Assembly: GCF_029633865.1 (NCBI RefSeq)
Contig: NC_079212.1
Location: 101,841,933 to 101,905,932 of the forward strand
DNA length: 64,000 nucleotides
Direction of reading: 5' to 3'
Source of the DNA: Lampris incognitus
Taxonomy: Eukaryota; Chordata; Actinopteri; Lampriformes; Lampridae
Below the pieces are notes generated by a model that was not told the origin of the DNA, did not search any database, and saw only the letters and a list, made by a program, of their open reading frames with translations. The translations under genes were made by a program, and so were the position numbers. Each line of letters opens with the position of its first letter. Position 1 is the first letter of the stretch. Below are positions 21,472 to 32,161 of this stretch, piece by piece.

Positions 21472-21856
21472 AAGTCTGCGGTGGTGTAGCAGTCTAAGCA
21501 TAGGCTTTGTGTCGATGCAGTTGCCCACTGGGGACCGGGGTTCGCGCCTTGGTCTCATCAGATCTGACTATGGCCGGACTCGATGAAGCAGCAATAATTG
21601 GCAACGCTGTCTTCGGGAGGGAGGGCGGAGTCGGCTTGTGTTCGTCACATGAATGCATCTCTGTGTGTGTCGGAAAAAGCAGTGGTTCGGCCTGGATTTG
21701 CCTTGTCATGAAAGTGGCAAGGCGTCTCCTTTGAGACTGCCGGCCAGAGAGATGCAGTTGGCGAACGCATGCAGTATGAGGGTGGGTGTTTGAACTAAAA
21801 TAGGGATCGATTGGCCACTAAAAAATTAAAAAATTAGAAATAGATTAAAAAAAAAG
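21472..21856 (+). mobile_element. tRNA-derived SINE, family 3, plus strand
   Basis: It starts AAGTCTGCGGTGGTGTAGCA, with A-box-like GTGTAGCAGTCTAAGCA and B-box-like GGGGTTCGCGCC. The body includes GGCCGGACTCGATGAAGCAG, and it ends in A-rich AAATTAAAAAATTAG text. Perfect 9-bp duplications TCACCAAGA lie at 21463-21471 and 21857-21865. Confidence 0.85.
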
Positions 21857-21996
21857 TCACCAAGACTGCTGGATCCCAGGGTCCTCTTAAGAAGCTGGTG
21901 CTTAAAATATATACCTATTATTTGCACAGAAACTGTTTTTGCTGATGCACATCTTTAAGTGAATCATATGACAATAAATGGAATGCGTTTTTTAAA

Positions 21997-22372
21997 ATTC
22001 TGATTTGTCCCTTTTTCTCCCAATTTAGTGGCCAATCGCTCCCTATTTTAGCTCAAACACCCACCCTCGTACTGCATGCGTTCGCCAACTGCATCTCTCT
22101 AGCCGGCAGCCTCGAAGGAGACGCCTCACCACTTCCATGACAAGGCGAGTCCAGGCTGAATCTGCTTTTTCCGACACACCTGGAGATGCATTCATGTGAT
22201 GAACACAAGCTGACTCCGCCCCCCTCCTGAAGACAGCATTGACAATTATTGCTGCTTCATCAAATCCGGCCATAGTTGGATCTGACGAGACCGGGGCGTG
22301 AACCCTGGTCCCCAGTGGGCAACAGCATCGACACAACGCCGATGCTTAGACTGCTACACCACTGCGGACCCC
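21997..22372 (-). mobile_element. tRNA-derived SINE, family 3, minus strand
   Basis: The same unit as at 21472, inverted, with the head at the right (CTACACCACTGCGGACCCC). The target duplication is TGGAATGCGTTTTTTAAA at 21979-21996 and TGGAATGTGTTTTTAAA at 22373-22389. Only about 140 bp separate the two copies, so an RNA through this region can form a long stem. Confidence 0.88.
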
Positions 22373-22509
22373 TGGAATGTGTTTTTAAAGGCGACGATTG
22401 TTTATGTTCGATTTCTGTAACAGTCAATGCCTGCAATGTTTTTTCATGCTGATCCTGATATGAAGAATGATTATATACATGTACAGATGCTTAGTTCATC
22501 CTAAGTGGG

Positions 22510-22752
22510 CTTGCCCCATCTTACCTGTCTGATCTCCGTAAAGCGTACATTCCATCTCGAGCTCTTTGCTCTCAAAATACAGGACTCCTGTATGTACCCA
22601 AAGTTCAAAAGAAGTCAGCTAGTGTCAGGGCTTTTTCCTATCGGATCCCGTTCTTATGGAATAACCTGCCTGCTGCCATCAGACAATCAGAGTCTGTTGA
22701 GTCCTTTAAATCCAAACTTAAAACTCATCTTTTTGCCTTAGCCTACAATTAG
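22510..22752 (+). pseudogene. LINE ORF2 C-terminal end
   Basis: An open frame of 80 codons reads LAPSYLSDLRKAYIPSRAL, then FLWNNLPAAIRQSESVESF and KSKLKTHLFALAYN, then stop. This is the conserved C-terminal tail of fish L2/Nimb-type LINE proteins, beyond the RT domain. The upstream part is absent through 5' truncation. It is the reference copy showing that 6771-6801 plus 10388 onward is one LINE. Confidence 0.8.
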
Positions 22753-23510
22753 TTGCCTTTAAGTTAAGTGCTTTACAACCTGTACTGCATGGTAGGTCGG
22801 TTTCTGTGTTTCTGTCTCAATGAATTTACCAAGCACTGTTCTGCCGACTAGATTATATAGATTATTGACTATTGCAGACTGTTCTCTCCTCTCACATGTC
22901 TTTTCTCTCTCTCTCAATGATGTCTTCTCCTTTCTGTGTGTGAATGGTGTGATGTGAGTCTCCAATGTTTGCATGTTCAGTCTGTCCTCTTCCCAGTTCT
23001 CCACGGTGACGGTGATCACCACCTGGACACTGCTTGGCATCCCCCTCATCACATTTTCTTTTTATATATCTTATAAATCCATATAATTTTGTTATCCTGT
23101 TTTAATGTGATATCCTTCTCTCACTAAGGTTTGTGGCTAATTTGTTTTATTTATTTTTTTACGTGGTGATGCTGGTCGTGTGGCTTGGGTCCTGGACTGT
23201 TTTGGTGGCGTCTGGTCACTGCTTGGTATTCTCATTATATTTTTCAGATGTTTTATAATCCCATTATAATTCTGATATCCTCTTTCAGTGTTGTATTCTG
23301 TAAATTGTGTAAACACAACATCCATTGCACATCTGTCCATCTTGGAAGAGAGATCCCTCCGCTGTTGCTCTCCCTGAGGTTAGGGAGTTGTTCCTTATCC
23401 AATGCGAAGGTCTAAGGACAGGATATTGTGTTGCTGTAAAGCCCCTTGCGGCAAATTTGTAATTTGTAATATTGGGCAATACAAATGAAATTGACTTGAC
23501 TTGTTGCTCT
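22510..23510 (+). mobile_element. 5'-truncated LINE with complete 3' UTR
   Basis: The coding end is followed by about 750 bp of 3' UTR that matches 10388-11577, ending TACAAATGAAATTGACTTGA. No MITE is present at the position equivalent to 11223, so the empty site is visible here. Confidence 0.82.
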
Positions 23511-23696
23511 CTCAGAGAAATGCTGAAGTATACTGAGGGCCAGCACAGAGCGCACTGCCTTTTATACTGTGATGGTACAACAATTAAATACACAATACAC
23601 CTATATTTTGCATCAGGTCACTGAGTCTCGATGGTTTTGTACTTGTTTTCTCCACAACCATCTGGCAACCCCCGGAAATTATCTCGCTTGACCATA

Positions 23697-23860
23697 ACCA
23701 ATGACCAGGGAACATACCCACATCTGGCTTCCCACCCGCAGACACGGCCAATTGTGTCTGTAGGGACACCTGATCAAACCGGAGGAAACACGGGGATTCG
23801 AACCGGCAATCTCTGTGTTGGTAGGCAACGGAATAGACCACTACACCACCCAGACGCCCA
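23697..23860 (-). mobile_element. SINE family 1, head fragment
   Basis: Only the tRNA-like head and the first part of the body remain (GGGGATTCGAACCGGCAATC on the plus strand is the inverted B box). The 3' half is missing, so the body end has been deleted. Confidence 0.8.
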
Positions 23861-23861
23861 A

Positions 23862-24600
23862 GTCCAGGTTTTTTGAGGATGGGAGGACAGCAGCTTGTTT
23901 AAGTGTATGGGGGACTGAGCCAGAGCTGCAGGAGGAGTTAATGATTTCTGCGATGAGTGAGGAAATAGCTGGGAGACAGTCTTTTAACAAGATTGGATGG
24001 GATGGGATCCAGAAGAAAAGTGGCGCTTCTGATCCCTACCATAAAGCTGGACAGCTCCATTGGGGACATAGTGGGTAACTTTGACAGGGTCTGAGTGGTA
24101 CGGGGGGGTCAAGTTGCTGTAGTGTCAATTTTAGATTGGAAAAATGAAAGGAAGGAGTTCTACTTGTTAACTGTGAAGGAACTGGAGATATTGTCACTGC
24201 GTTTGAGAAGTTTGTTTATTATAGGAAAGAGAGCCTTGGGGTTGGTGGAGCCTAGGGTGTATGAGTTGTGAGTGAGTGGACTGTGCTGTGATGAGAGCAT
24301 CTTCGTAATGCTGAAGGTTGTCTGAGTAGGCTTGGAAATACACTGTTAAACCAGTTTTGTTGGAGAGTCTTTCAAGCTGGCGCTTATGGGATTGCATTTG
24401 ATGTATAGTTCATAATATACTAGGGAGCTGAGTGTGTGAATGAGACAATTTTGGTTTTAAATGGGGGCCAGCTGATCAAGGCAGGAGGTGAGTGTGTCAT
24501 TATAATACATGACAAGATTGGAGGGATTATCATCAAGCGGGGAAGGGAGGCAGACATCTTAGGTTTCTCTTGCTCTTGTTTCTTATCACTTCCTTTGAAA
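23862..24600 (-). pseudogene. LINE fragment, linker and RT N-terminal region
   Basis: The minus strand contains PPFKTKIVSFTHSAP, then QLERLSNKTGLTV, SGSTNPKALFPIINKLLK and ISSSFTV, and then RT finger text PSNLVKRLSPS. This is the region between endonuclease and RT in fish L2/Nimb-like LINEs. Several frame breaks are present. It is cut at the left by the SINE head and at the right by a Tc1-like element. Confidence 0.6.
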
Positions 24601-24602
24601 TA

Positions 24603-25779
24603 CATGGATGACCCAAAACATTATGACCACTCACAGGTGAACCGAATAACATTTTTGATTTACAAACAAGGGCATATGTCAAGGTCTGGGTGGATTAAAT
24701 GGTAAGCGAACAATCAGTTTTTGTAGTCAAAGTGTTGGTTGCAGGAGAAATTGACAGGAGTAAAGACCTGAGCAACTTTGACAAGGGCCAGCTTGTTATG
24801 GCCAGATGACTGGATCAGAGCATCTCTGAAATGGCAAGGCTTGCAGGGGGCTCCTGGTCAGCAGTGGTCCGGGGGGGGAGGCAAACCACAAACCAACGAC
24901 AGGGTGTTGGGCACCCAAGGCTGATCGATGCACAAGGTTAACGAAGACTATCCCGTCTGGTCTGAACCAGTTACAGCTAATTTTAATGATGGTCATGGAA
25001 GGAATGTGTCACAACATCAAGCAGCATTACACCCTGCTGCGTATGGGACTGCTTAGCTGCAGACTGGACAGAGTGCCCATGATGACCCCTGTCCACTGTC
25101 AAAAGCACCTACAATGGGCAAAGGAGCATTGGGACTGGACCTTAGAACAGTGGAAGAAGTTTGCCTGGTCCGATGAGTCCCATGTTCTTTTAGATCACAT
25201 GGATGGCCATGTATGTGTTTGCTATCTACCTGGGGAAGTAATGGCACCAGGATGCACTGTGGGAAGACGACAAGCCGGTGGAGGGAGTGTGATGCTCTGG
25301 GCAATGTTCTATTGGGAAACCCTGGGTCTGGCCATTCATGTGGACGTCAATTTGACACGTGCTGCCTACCTAAACCTCTTTGCAGACCAGGTACACCCCC
25401 TTCATGGCAATAATATCGCTGATAGCAGTGATCTATTTCACCAAGATCATGCACCCTGCAACAATGCACACATTATCCGGGAATGATTTGACCAACATGA
25501 TGAAGTGTTCAAGGTGTTGCCCTGGCCTCCAAAATCTCCAGATCTCAAGCCATCTGATCATCTGATGTATGTGCTGGATTGACAAGTCTGATCCAAGGCG
25601 GCTCCATCTTGCAACTTCATGACTTAAATGATCTGCTGCTAATGTTTTGGTGCCAGATACCACAGGACACCTTCAGGAGTCTTGTAGAATCCATGCGTCA
25701 TTGGGCTGGCGCTGTTTTGGCAGCACAAGGGATGAACAGTGTATTAGGCAGGTGGTCATTATGTTTTGGCTCATCAGTG
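24603..25779 (+). mobile_element. Tc1/mariner element, family A (DD36E-like spacing)
   Basis: The right end inverted reads CACTGATGAGCCAAAACATA and the left reads CATGGATGACCCAAAACATT. TA lies outside both ends (24601-24602 and 25780-25781). A second, truncated copy of the same family is at 46331-47136. Confidence 0.85.
24800..25735 (+). pseudogene. Tc1/mariner transposase, family A, disrupted
   Basis: The readable part includes MMTPVHCQKHLQWAKEHWDW, FAWSDESHVLL (first Asp), GGGSVMLWAMFYWETLG and LFHQDHAPCNNAHIIRE (second Asp). It then has a stop, followed by KVLPWPPKSPDLKPSDHL. At the position where relatives have the catalytic Glu (NPIEHLW) this copy reads KPSDHLM, so Glu is replaced by Asp. 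At least three stops or frame breaks are present. It is inactive. Confidence 0.8.
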
Positions 25780-25789
25780 TATATTCTAA

Positions 25790-26923
25790 TGCACATTTGC
25801 ATGGCGTTTTTGTCCCCTTGGTTGACACTGAGGCAGACTCTAAGCTTCCCACCCCAACCCCAAAAGTTTTACAACCTTTTTACTGGCTGTTTGGTGGTCT
25901 ATAGTTTCTCCAAGGTAAGTTTGAGTCAATGGGATTGCCGAACTGCTGAACTGATCAACTATTTTTAAACTGTGCAAGGCTGGTTATAGTAGATACAGCA
26001 TCTGATACAGATAAAAAATGCATACTATAAAGCTAACTGGTTCACTGTATCCTCCTTCTAGGCAAATTTGTCCAATTTTGATCAGTGTTGGAAGATTAGG
26101 TCTAGTTCCTTTAAGGCCGATTATAAAATATACACATTTAATATAATTTGAAAGTTTAGTGCAGCCTCAGGGATTGGCTGCTTATGCATCACTCTTATAT
26201 GTAAAGACCAATCAAGTGTGGTTTGCGGTGGGATCTCTGACATTAACCTCACAAGCAACCCACAGACTCGGTATATTGCCTGGTGTAACATCAGTGCAGA
26301 GGGCAGACCAACTAAATTAACATAATCAGTCCTAAATATCCTTGTTTGAAACCAATAAAAAGTAAGCCATTCATTCCTGACACAATACACATGCAGTTTG
26401 AATTTTTCAGTCACCCACAAGGAGCTGAATGATTGTAAAAGACATGAAAGGTGAGTAATATTAGCTAGTGAGCAATGTGTTAGCTGATAAATGCAGTGCC
26501 TATAAAAAGTTTTCAGCAAGAAAAAAAAATCTTGTATTCAGGACAACATAATGAGAAAATGATAGTTATTATTGTGCAAAATCGAGATTTCTAAGCCTGT
26601 CTTCTACTCCAGTGGGGGGTGGGGGTTAGAGCCACAGTTCCTTGAAGTCATATGTGTAAAACATTTTTGTGACCCTGATATGACTGCATTTAAGTGTTAG
26701 GTGAAGAAATAAAGCCATTTTTCTTGTCCCCTACAGCGAAAGCCACACTATCTAACCACAGATGTAACAAACATATCTGGTTCCTAGTTCCTTTTAGACA
26801 TATTGGCTGTCATTGTTTTCAGTTGGTTTCAAATGGAGCAACTCCCAAAAATGTGGACGAATGTCACATCAAAACCAAAATTACTCTCCCACCCCAAGCG
26901 TAATATCCAGCAAAAAAAGGAAA

Positions 26924-26924
<1 letters not shown>
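25790..26924. other. Unassigned DNA
   Basis: No gene recognised. GCAGTGCCTATAAAAAGT at about 26492 resembles a lone Tc1 terminal repeat, but no partner is visible. Confidence 0.4.

Positions 26925-26982
<58 letters not shown>
26925..26982. repeat. (TA)29 microsatellite
   Basis: Pure TA tract of 58 bp ending exactly at a Tc1/mariner element. A TA tract is a natural TA target. Confidence 0.95.
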
Positions 26983-26985
<3 letters not shown>

Positions 26986-28202
26986 TCACTGGCCACTTTA
27001 TTAGGTACACCTTGCTAGTACCGAGTTGGACCCCCTTTTGCCTTCAGAACTGCCTTAATCCTTCGTGGCATAGATTCAACAAGGTACTGGAAACATTCCT
27101 CAGAGAGTTTGGTCCATATTGACATGATAGCATCACACAGTTGCTGCAGATTTGTCGGCTGCACATCCATGATGCAAATCTCCCGGTCCACCACATCCCA
27201 AAGGTGCTCTATTGGATTGAGATCTGGTGACTGTGGAGGCCATTTGAGTACAGTGAACTCATTGTCATGTTCAAGAAACCAGTCTGAGATGATTCGAGCT
27301 TTATGACATGGCGCGTTATCCTGCTGGAAGTAGCCATCAGAAGATGGGAACACTGTGGTCATAAAGGGATGGACATGGTCAGCAACAATACTCAGGTAGG
27401 CTGTGGCGTTGACACGATGCTCAATTGGTACTAAGGGGCCCAAAGTGTGCCAAGAAAATATCCCCCACACCATTACACCACCACCAGCAGCCTGAACCGT
27501 TGATACAAGGCAGGATGGATCCATGCTTTCATGTTGTTGACGCCAAATTCTGATCCTACCATCCGAATGTCGCAGCAGAAATCGAGACTCATCAGACCAG
27601 GCAACGTTTTTCCAATCTTCTATTGTCCAATTTTGGTGAGCCTGTGCGAATTGTAGCCTCAGTTTCCTGTTCTTAGCTGACAGGAGTGGCACCCGGTGTG
27701 GTCTTCTGCTGCTGTAGCCCATCTGCCTCAAGGTTCGACGTGTTGTGCGTTCAGAGATGCTCTTCTGCATACCTCGGTTGTAATGAGTGGTTATTTGAGT
27801 TACTGTTGCCTTTCTATCAGCTCCAACCAGTCTGGCCATTCTCCTCTGACCTCTGGCATCAACAAGGCATTTTTGCCCACAGAACTGCCGCTCACTGGAT
27901 ATTTTCTCTTTTTCGGACCATTCTCTGTAAACCCTAGAGATGGTTGTGCGTGAAAATCCCAGTAGATCAGCAGTTTCTGAAATACTCAGACCAGCCCGTC
28001 TGGCACCAACAACCATGCCACGTTCAAAGTCACTTAAATCACCTTTCTTCCCCATTCTGATGCTTGGTTTGAACTGCAGCAGATCGTCTTGACCATGTCT
28101 ACATGCCTAAATGCATTGAGTTGCTGCCATGTGATTGGCTGATTAGAAATTTGCGTTAACGAGCAGTTGGACAGGTGTGCCTAATAAAGTGGCCGGTGAG
28201 TG
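26983..28202 (-). mobile_element. Complete Tc1/mariner element with intact transposase
   Basis: The inverted ends CACTCACTGGCCACTTTATT and CACTCACCGGCCACTTTATT extend for about 30 bp and are flanked by TA. The element is 1,220 bp with one uninterrupted transposase frame, making it the best-preserved autonomous element in the window. Confidence 0.93.
27015..28055 (-). CDS. Tc1/mariner transposase, full length (346 aa)
   Basis: It would cut and paste DNA at TA sites. Residues 1-50 form the first helix-turn-helix ([20 protein letters not shown], then [12 protein letters not shown]). Residues 60-120 form a second DNA-binding part. The catalytic core has WSDESRF (first Asp), [23 protein letters not shown] (second Asp) and [11 protein letters not shown] (Glu). 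I count 36 residues between second Asp and Glu, i.e. DD36E rather than the DD34E of classical Tc1. It ends KAKGGPTRY. Length is normal for the group, with no stop or frameshift. The start Met lies just inside the right TIR, as usual. Activity is not proven: single inactivating substitutions cannot be excluded by eye. Confidence 0.93.
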   Translation of the reverse strand: MGKKGDLSDFERGMVVGARRAGLSISETADLLGFSRTTISRVYREWSEKEKISSERQFCGQKCLVDARGQRRMARLVGADRKATVTQITTHYNRGMQKSISERTTRRTLRQMGYSSRRPHRVPLLSAKNRKLRLQFAQAHQNWTIEDWKNVAWSDESRFLLRHSDGRIRIWRQQHESMDPSCLVSTVQAAGGGVMVWGIFSWHTLGPLVPIEHRVNATAYLSIVADHVHPFMTTVFPSSDGYFQQDNAPCHKARIISDWFLEHDNEFTVLKWPPQSPDLNPIEHLWDVVDREICIMDVQPTNLQQLCDAIMSIWTKLSEECFQYLVESMPRRIKAVLKAKGGPTRY

Positions 28203-28413
28203 TATATTGACAGCTGATGATTACTTATGGCATGAAACAGGTTTGTCTCATAAAGAATTTATTTGACTCACTGGATTTTATATAGAATAAATAAGAGGAA
28301 GAGCGAGAGATCGAGGAGAATGTGGACCTGTAATAATCATATGGGATGAAAGGTCATATATTTGCAGGTTTTCAGTCTAACCCAAAACTGCACTATGATA
28401 TTTTAGCTGAATA

Positions 28414-28645
28414 TTGTCTTCCTTAGTTGGGAGAATATTCTTAAATGAAATGATGCATGTTTGGTCTTCTTTTGTCACACATAAAGCACAAGAAAGGACC
28501 ATAAGGTCAGCAATACAGGAGTATTGTATTGTCCCACAGAGGAGAATTTCTTTCAGTCAGTCTGCAATCTCAGTGAAAGCTTTTAAGGCGTGGAATAGGA
28601 TACCCACATACCTTCATAACTGCCTCTTACAGCACCTTCATACGT
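28414..28645 (+). pseudogene. Possible LINE ORF2 C-terminal fragment
   Basis: The frame contains VPQRRISFSQSAISVKAFKA and WNRIPTYLHNC, resembling the FSxxAxxxWNxLP C-terminal motif of fish LINEs. Only about 70 codons remain and no tail is visible. Confidence 0.45.
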
Positions 28646-28663
28646 AGATAAAAGTCTATCAAT

Positions 28664-28916
28664 CCATCCATCCATTATCCAAACCACTTATCCTGCTCTC
28701 AGGGTCGCGGGGATGCTGGAGTCTATTCTCCCGTGTCTGTGTGGGTTTCCTCCGGGTGCTCCGGTTTCCTCCCACAGTCCAAAGACATGTAGGTCAGGTG
28801 AATCGGCCATACTAGATTGCCCCTAGGTATGAGTGTGTGTGTTGGCCCTGTGTGATGGCCTGATGGCCTGTCCAGGGTGTCTCCTCGCCTGCTGCCCAAT
28901 GACTTCTGGGATAGAT
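28664..28916 (-). mobile_element. SINE family 2 copy with 5' inversion
   Basis: Bases 28664-28723 carry the 3' end of the SINE on the minus strand (CAGCATCCCCGCGACCCTGA, with the GGATGG tail). Bases 28724-28916 carry the preceding segment in the opposite orientation, from CCGTGTCTGTGTGGGTTTCC to GACTTCTGGGATAG. The two parts abut at the same consensus position (GGGATAG/GCTCCAGC). This is the structure produced by twin priming during target-primed reverse transcription. Confidence 0.8.
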
Positions 28917-30365
28917 GAACGTAATGGCTCATTAACAGATTTTCCAACACTCCTAACACTGCTTGTATGGCATATAACAATCTCGTTTTCATGCTTTACT
29001 GTGATATTGCTAGTGCTCTGACCCTTCAATACATTTGTGTTACTGTCATCTGCTTGTTATGCATGCTTTTAATTCCCCCAGACTACCGCTGAAAATTAGC
29101 TAGATTGCTAACTCTGGCACGTTTACAGAAATGTTGATTGGTGTGCCCCTTTTAAAAACATCAGTTCAGTAAAGTACACCAGCTGATTCCACTGATTAGC
29201 CCTCCGCTATCTGATTGAACAAGTGTTAACTGGTGAAATGAGGGGTCTAGTGTTGGACTGAAAAAAAAAAACAATCGAATCTCCGTGGCACATGATTGGG
29301 TATCGCTGTTGTGGACCATTACATGCTTCCTTGAATACATGCAAAGTTGCCAACTGCTACTTTTTACCTGCCAGCAGCAGGTTTTTCTGGGGTAATGTTA
29401 AATGTGCAGAGGCCTATGCTATTTACCACAGATCCCCCGCAGCTGTTTAGGCACGCTACCAACTATGGTAATTGGCAATTTCAATGGCAAGACATAAACC
29501 AGCTCCCTACCCAGGAAAGCTGCCAGTTGGGATTCCTGCTGAGACATGGGTATGTTCCGATTTATACCATGTAGTTATTTTAAAGCTGTTTTTTGTTTTC
29601 ACAAATTGTGACATGTTAAATCTAAAACTTCTCTGCTTGTTTGCGTTTGCTTTTTTGTCTTAATGATACAGAAACTGCATGGTGAAAAGGAGGAGAAATT
29701 AAGTAATATTAGATTTAAATTCCTCTGTGCTGTTCATCTAATTTATACTAATTCCAAGAGTGGCTACTGGAGGAAAAGGGGTCCTTGGTGGCTGCACTGT
29801 GTTGTAGATTAGGGTTGAAAGACTCTGTAAGGTTTTTTTTTCTTCTTTTGGATTTTCTCCCTTTTTTCATCCAGAATTGGCATGTCCAACCTAGCTAAGG
29901 CAGAGGCAAAACTTAAGTTTGAACCAGCAAAAAAATTAATCAGGGGAGGCAATGTCTTGCTCAAGAACACTTTAATAGCAAAACTTGCAGGGGGGGGTAT
30001 TTCTTTATCACTTTCCTTGTTCAAATTTCCTCTACGAATCTGAGCCAACTTGTGTTCATAAAGTGGCTTATTTGGCTCTGTAAACTAGAAGCCTAAATAA
30101 AACTTAACATCTTTTTTCTTATTGAATTGTTTGGTTGGTTTCTTCATTAAATCACAACATAAAGGACCCACTGCTGTCATTTTGTGGGTAGGGCCCAATG
30201 CATAAGAAAAGCACACAAATGGGCTTAAGTAAAACCATGACCATATGTAGATTATCTCCCTCCTCTCGTACACGCACACACAGACACACACACACAGTCA
30301 TATTTTAGTCACATAGAAATATGACAGAACATATGCAAATTGACATGTACAAATATGTGTGCACG
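28917..30365. other. Unassigned DNA
   Basis: No gene or repeat family recognised. There is a short A/T-rich run near 29261 and GTGTGTG-type text near 30280. Confidence 0.4.
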
Positions 30366-30559
30366 TTAACAGAAAAGGTTATAGTTTCCAGGTCATAACG
30401 CAGTCGAAGGTGCCAGTACTAGTTCACAGCACAAGTCGATCTATGGTGTGGCCAATACTTTTTTTGCTAATTTGCTGCGCTGGCAGTAATCGGGTGCAAT
30501 GGAGATGCAGTTGTAAAAGGGTTGGATTATAATTATCAGTAGGAGGCTGTTGTCAATTA

Positions 30560-30600
30560 CGGCCAATCACATCAGCTCCGCTCATTCCCTTTAAAAGCAG
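30560..30600 (+). promoter_or_regulatory. Likely promoter of the Harbinger Myb-like gene
   Basis: GGCCAATCAC (CCAAT box) is followed by CCCTTTAAAAGCAG (TATA-like), about 45 bp before the first ATG at 30638. Spacing suits an RNA polymerase II promoter. Confidence 0.4.
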
Positions 30601-30637
30601 CATGCTCTCTTTCATGGTGTGAACTGCCAGTTTCATA

Positions 30638-31040
30638 ATGGATGGCAAAAGTCCAGATGGGCTAAGGCAGGAAAGCTTCACCTGGAAGGAAACAGATGTC
30701 CTTGTTCGAGAGGTGCAGAGTCGCCAAGTGTGCATACATAGCACCTCTAATAAACCACCAAGATCAGATGTAGCTTGGGAGGAAGTGGCTGATATAGTAA
30801 AAAATAGTTCCTCTGGTAACTATGAGAACCATTGCCCAGTGCAGAAATTGGTTCAATGATGTGAGGTGTAGAGCAAACACAAAAATTGGCAGCAAACCTC
30901 CAGGAAACATTTGCTACCAGTGGTGGACCCTCCACTAACCAATCCCTCATGCCAGCAGAAGACGTAGCCGCTTCCATGGTTCCCATCGTAATTATGGAAG
31001 GTTTTGGATGGCTACGGGTTGGCTTACCACATATCAGTAA
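30638..31040 (+). pseudogene. Harbinger Myb/SANT-like accessory protein, frameshifted
   Basis: It begins MDGKSPDGLRQ, then the Myb-like module SFTWKETDVLVREVQSR and RSDVAWEEVADIV. The frame is lost near 30830, but the module continues in another frame as QCRNWFNDVRCRAN. In active elements this protein binds DNA and carries the transposase to the nucleus. A possible splice donor GTAAGT follows near 31037. The frameshift within the third Myb helix would destroy the protein. Confidence 0.7.
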
Positions 31041-31833
31041 GTGGAACTATTATGAACATTTAAAATGTCAAATTTGATTATTTTTGAAACAGCCATAACA
31101 TTTAAAGACTATGTTACAATATACCAGGAGCGCATTGTGCACCACCCTCCAAGGCCATTCTTCAGTAGTTTAACCACTCACTGTGCAAACTAATATTCTT
31201 TCTGAAATACAAAACTCTGGGTTTTCTCACAATAATGGCCTCTTTGTGTTGATGAGAGGTTCTTATATAGCCTAGGTAGGCCTAGTTGTGCCAGTGAATT
31301 AAAGTGCAAACCCTTTGCGAATCAATCAAAATTACCTTTCTTCTTGGAAACTATTATAGTGTATTTGTGATAGAAACAAAAGGGCAGGCGCAAAGATTAT
31401 ACATTATTTTTATAACGTAAAAGAAAAGGATGCAATTACTGCAGCAAAAATGAAGTAGGGAAAAATAGAAAATAATATTTTGCATTTTGCAGTTCCTCTG
31501 CTCCTCCTGCAACAGAGGGAGAGAGGGGGGCTGAGCCACAAGGAAAAAGTAGGGGACATCGTCAACAGGAAAACGCTGGCCAGCATTTTTTAGATGTCCA
31601 GTGAGGTGGGTTTGGGATGCTGGAGTGGGAACTCCAGCATGAGGAAAAGAACTAACACCCACCTCACCAGGATGGAAGGACATCTCCACCCAGTCTTGGT
31701 GGACATAAGTCATGCCTCAGGAGGCCAATGTGTCAGAGCAGGTGTCTGACCAGCAGACACGCTGCCCCATCAGCCACTCGCCAACACAAGCGCAGCTCCA
31801 GGCTGCACGATCCGATGTCACCTTGTTGGTGGT

Positions 31834-32161
31834 GTTCCCATGACATAATAATTAATGTTACTCCAGAACCATCATTGCAATTAACCAATCATGTTGTTGT
31901 GATGTCGTGCCTTTGTGACATGGGGAAAAAGACCAGAAAAATACCAACGCTAACCTCATATAAACTCAACCCTTAACCTAACACTTACCCTAATTTTAAC
32001 CGATAGCTAAACTTAACCTAACCGAGAGCTAAAACACACTAACCAACAACCTAATCCCACAATAGTCTTTTTGCCCAAGTTGCAAAGGCACGACAGCACA
32101 ACGTGATTGGTCAGTTGCAGTGATGGTCCTGGAGCAACATTAATTATAATGTCATAAGAAC
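31834..32161. mobile_element. MITE with ~95-bp inverted repeats and CCTAA-rich centre
   Basis: The left arm GTTCCCATGACATAATAATT matches, inverted, the right arm GTTCTTATGACATTATAATT. Similarity continues through CCATCATTGCAATTAACCAA to GACATGGGGAAAAAGAC. The ~130-bp centre contains repeated CTTAACCTAACACTTACCC-type, telomere-like text. It is non-coding. Target duplication is not clear. I do not know the superfamily. Confidence 0.7.

Noticed and set aside
20073..22372. tRNA-like heads as functional tRNA genes
   Set aside because: They have A- and B-box-like text but do not fold as complete tRNAs and continue into SINE bodies.
26492..26520. Lone Tc1 terminal repeat GCAGTGCCTATAAAAAGT
   Set aside because: No partner end, transposase or TA pair found nearby, so too little to call an element.
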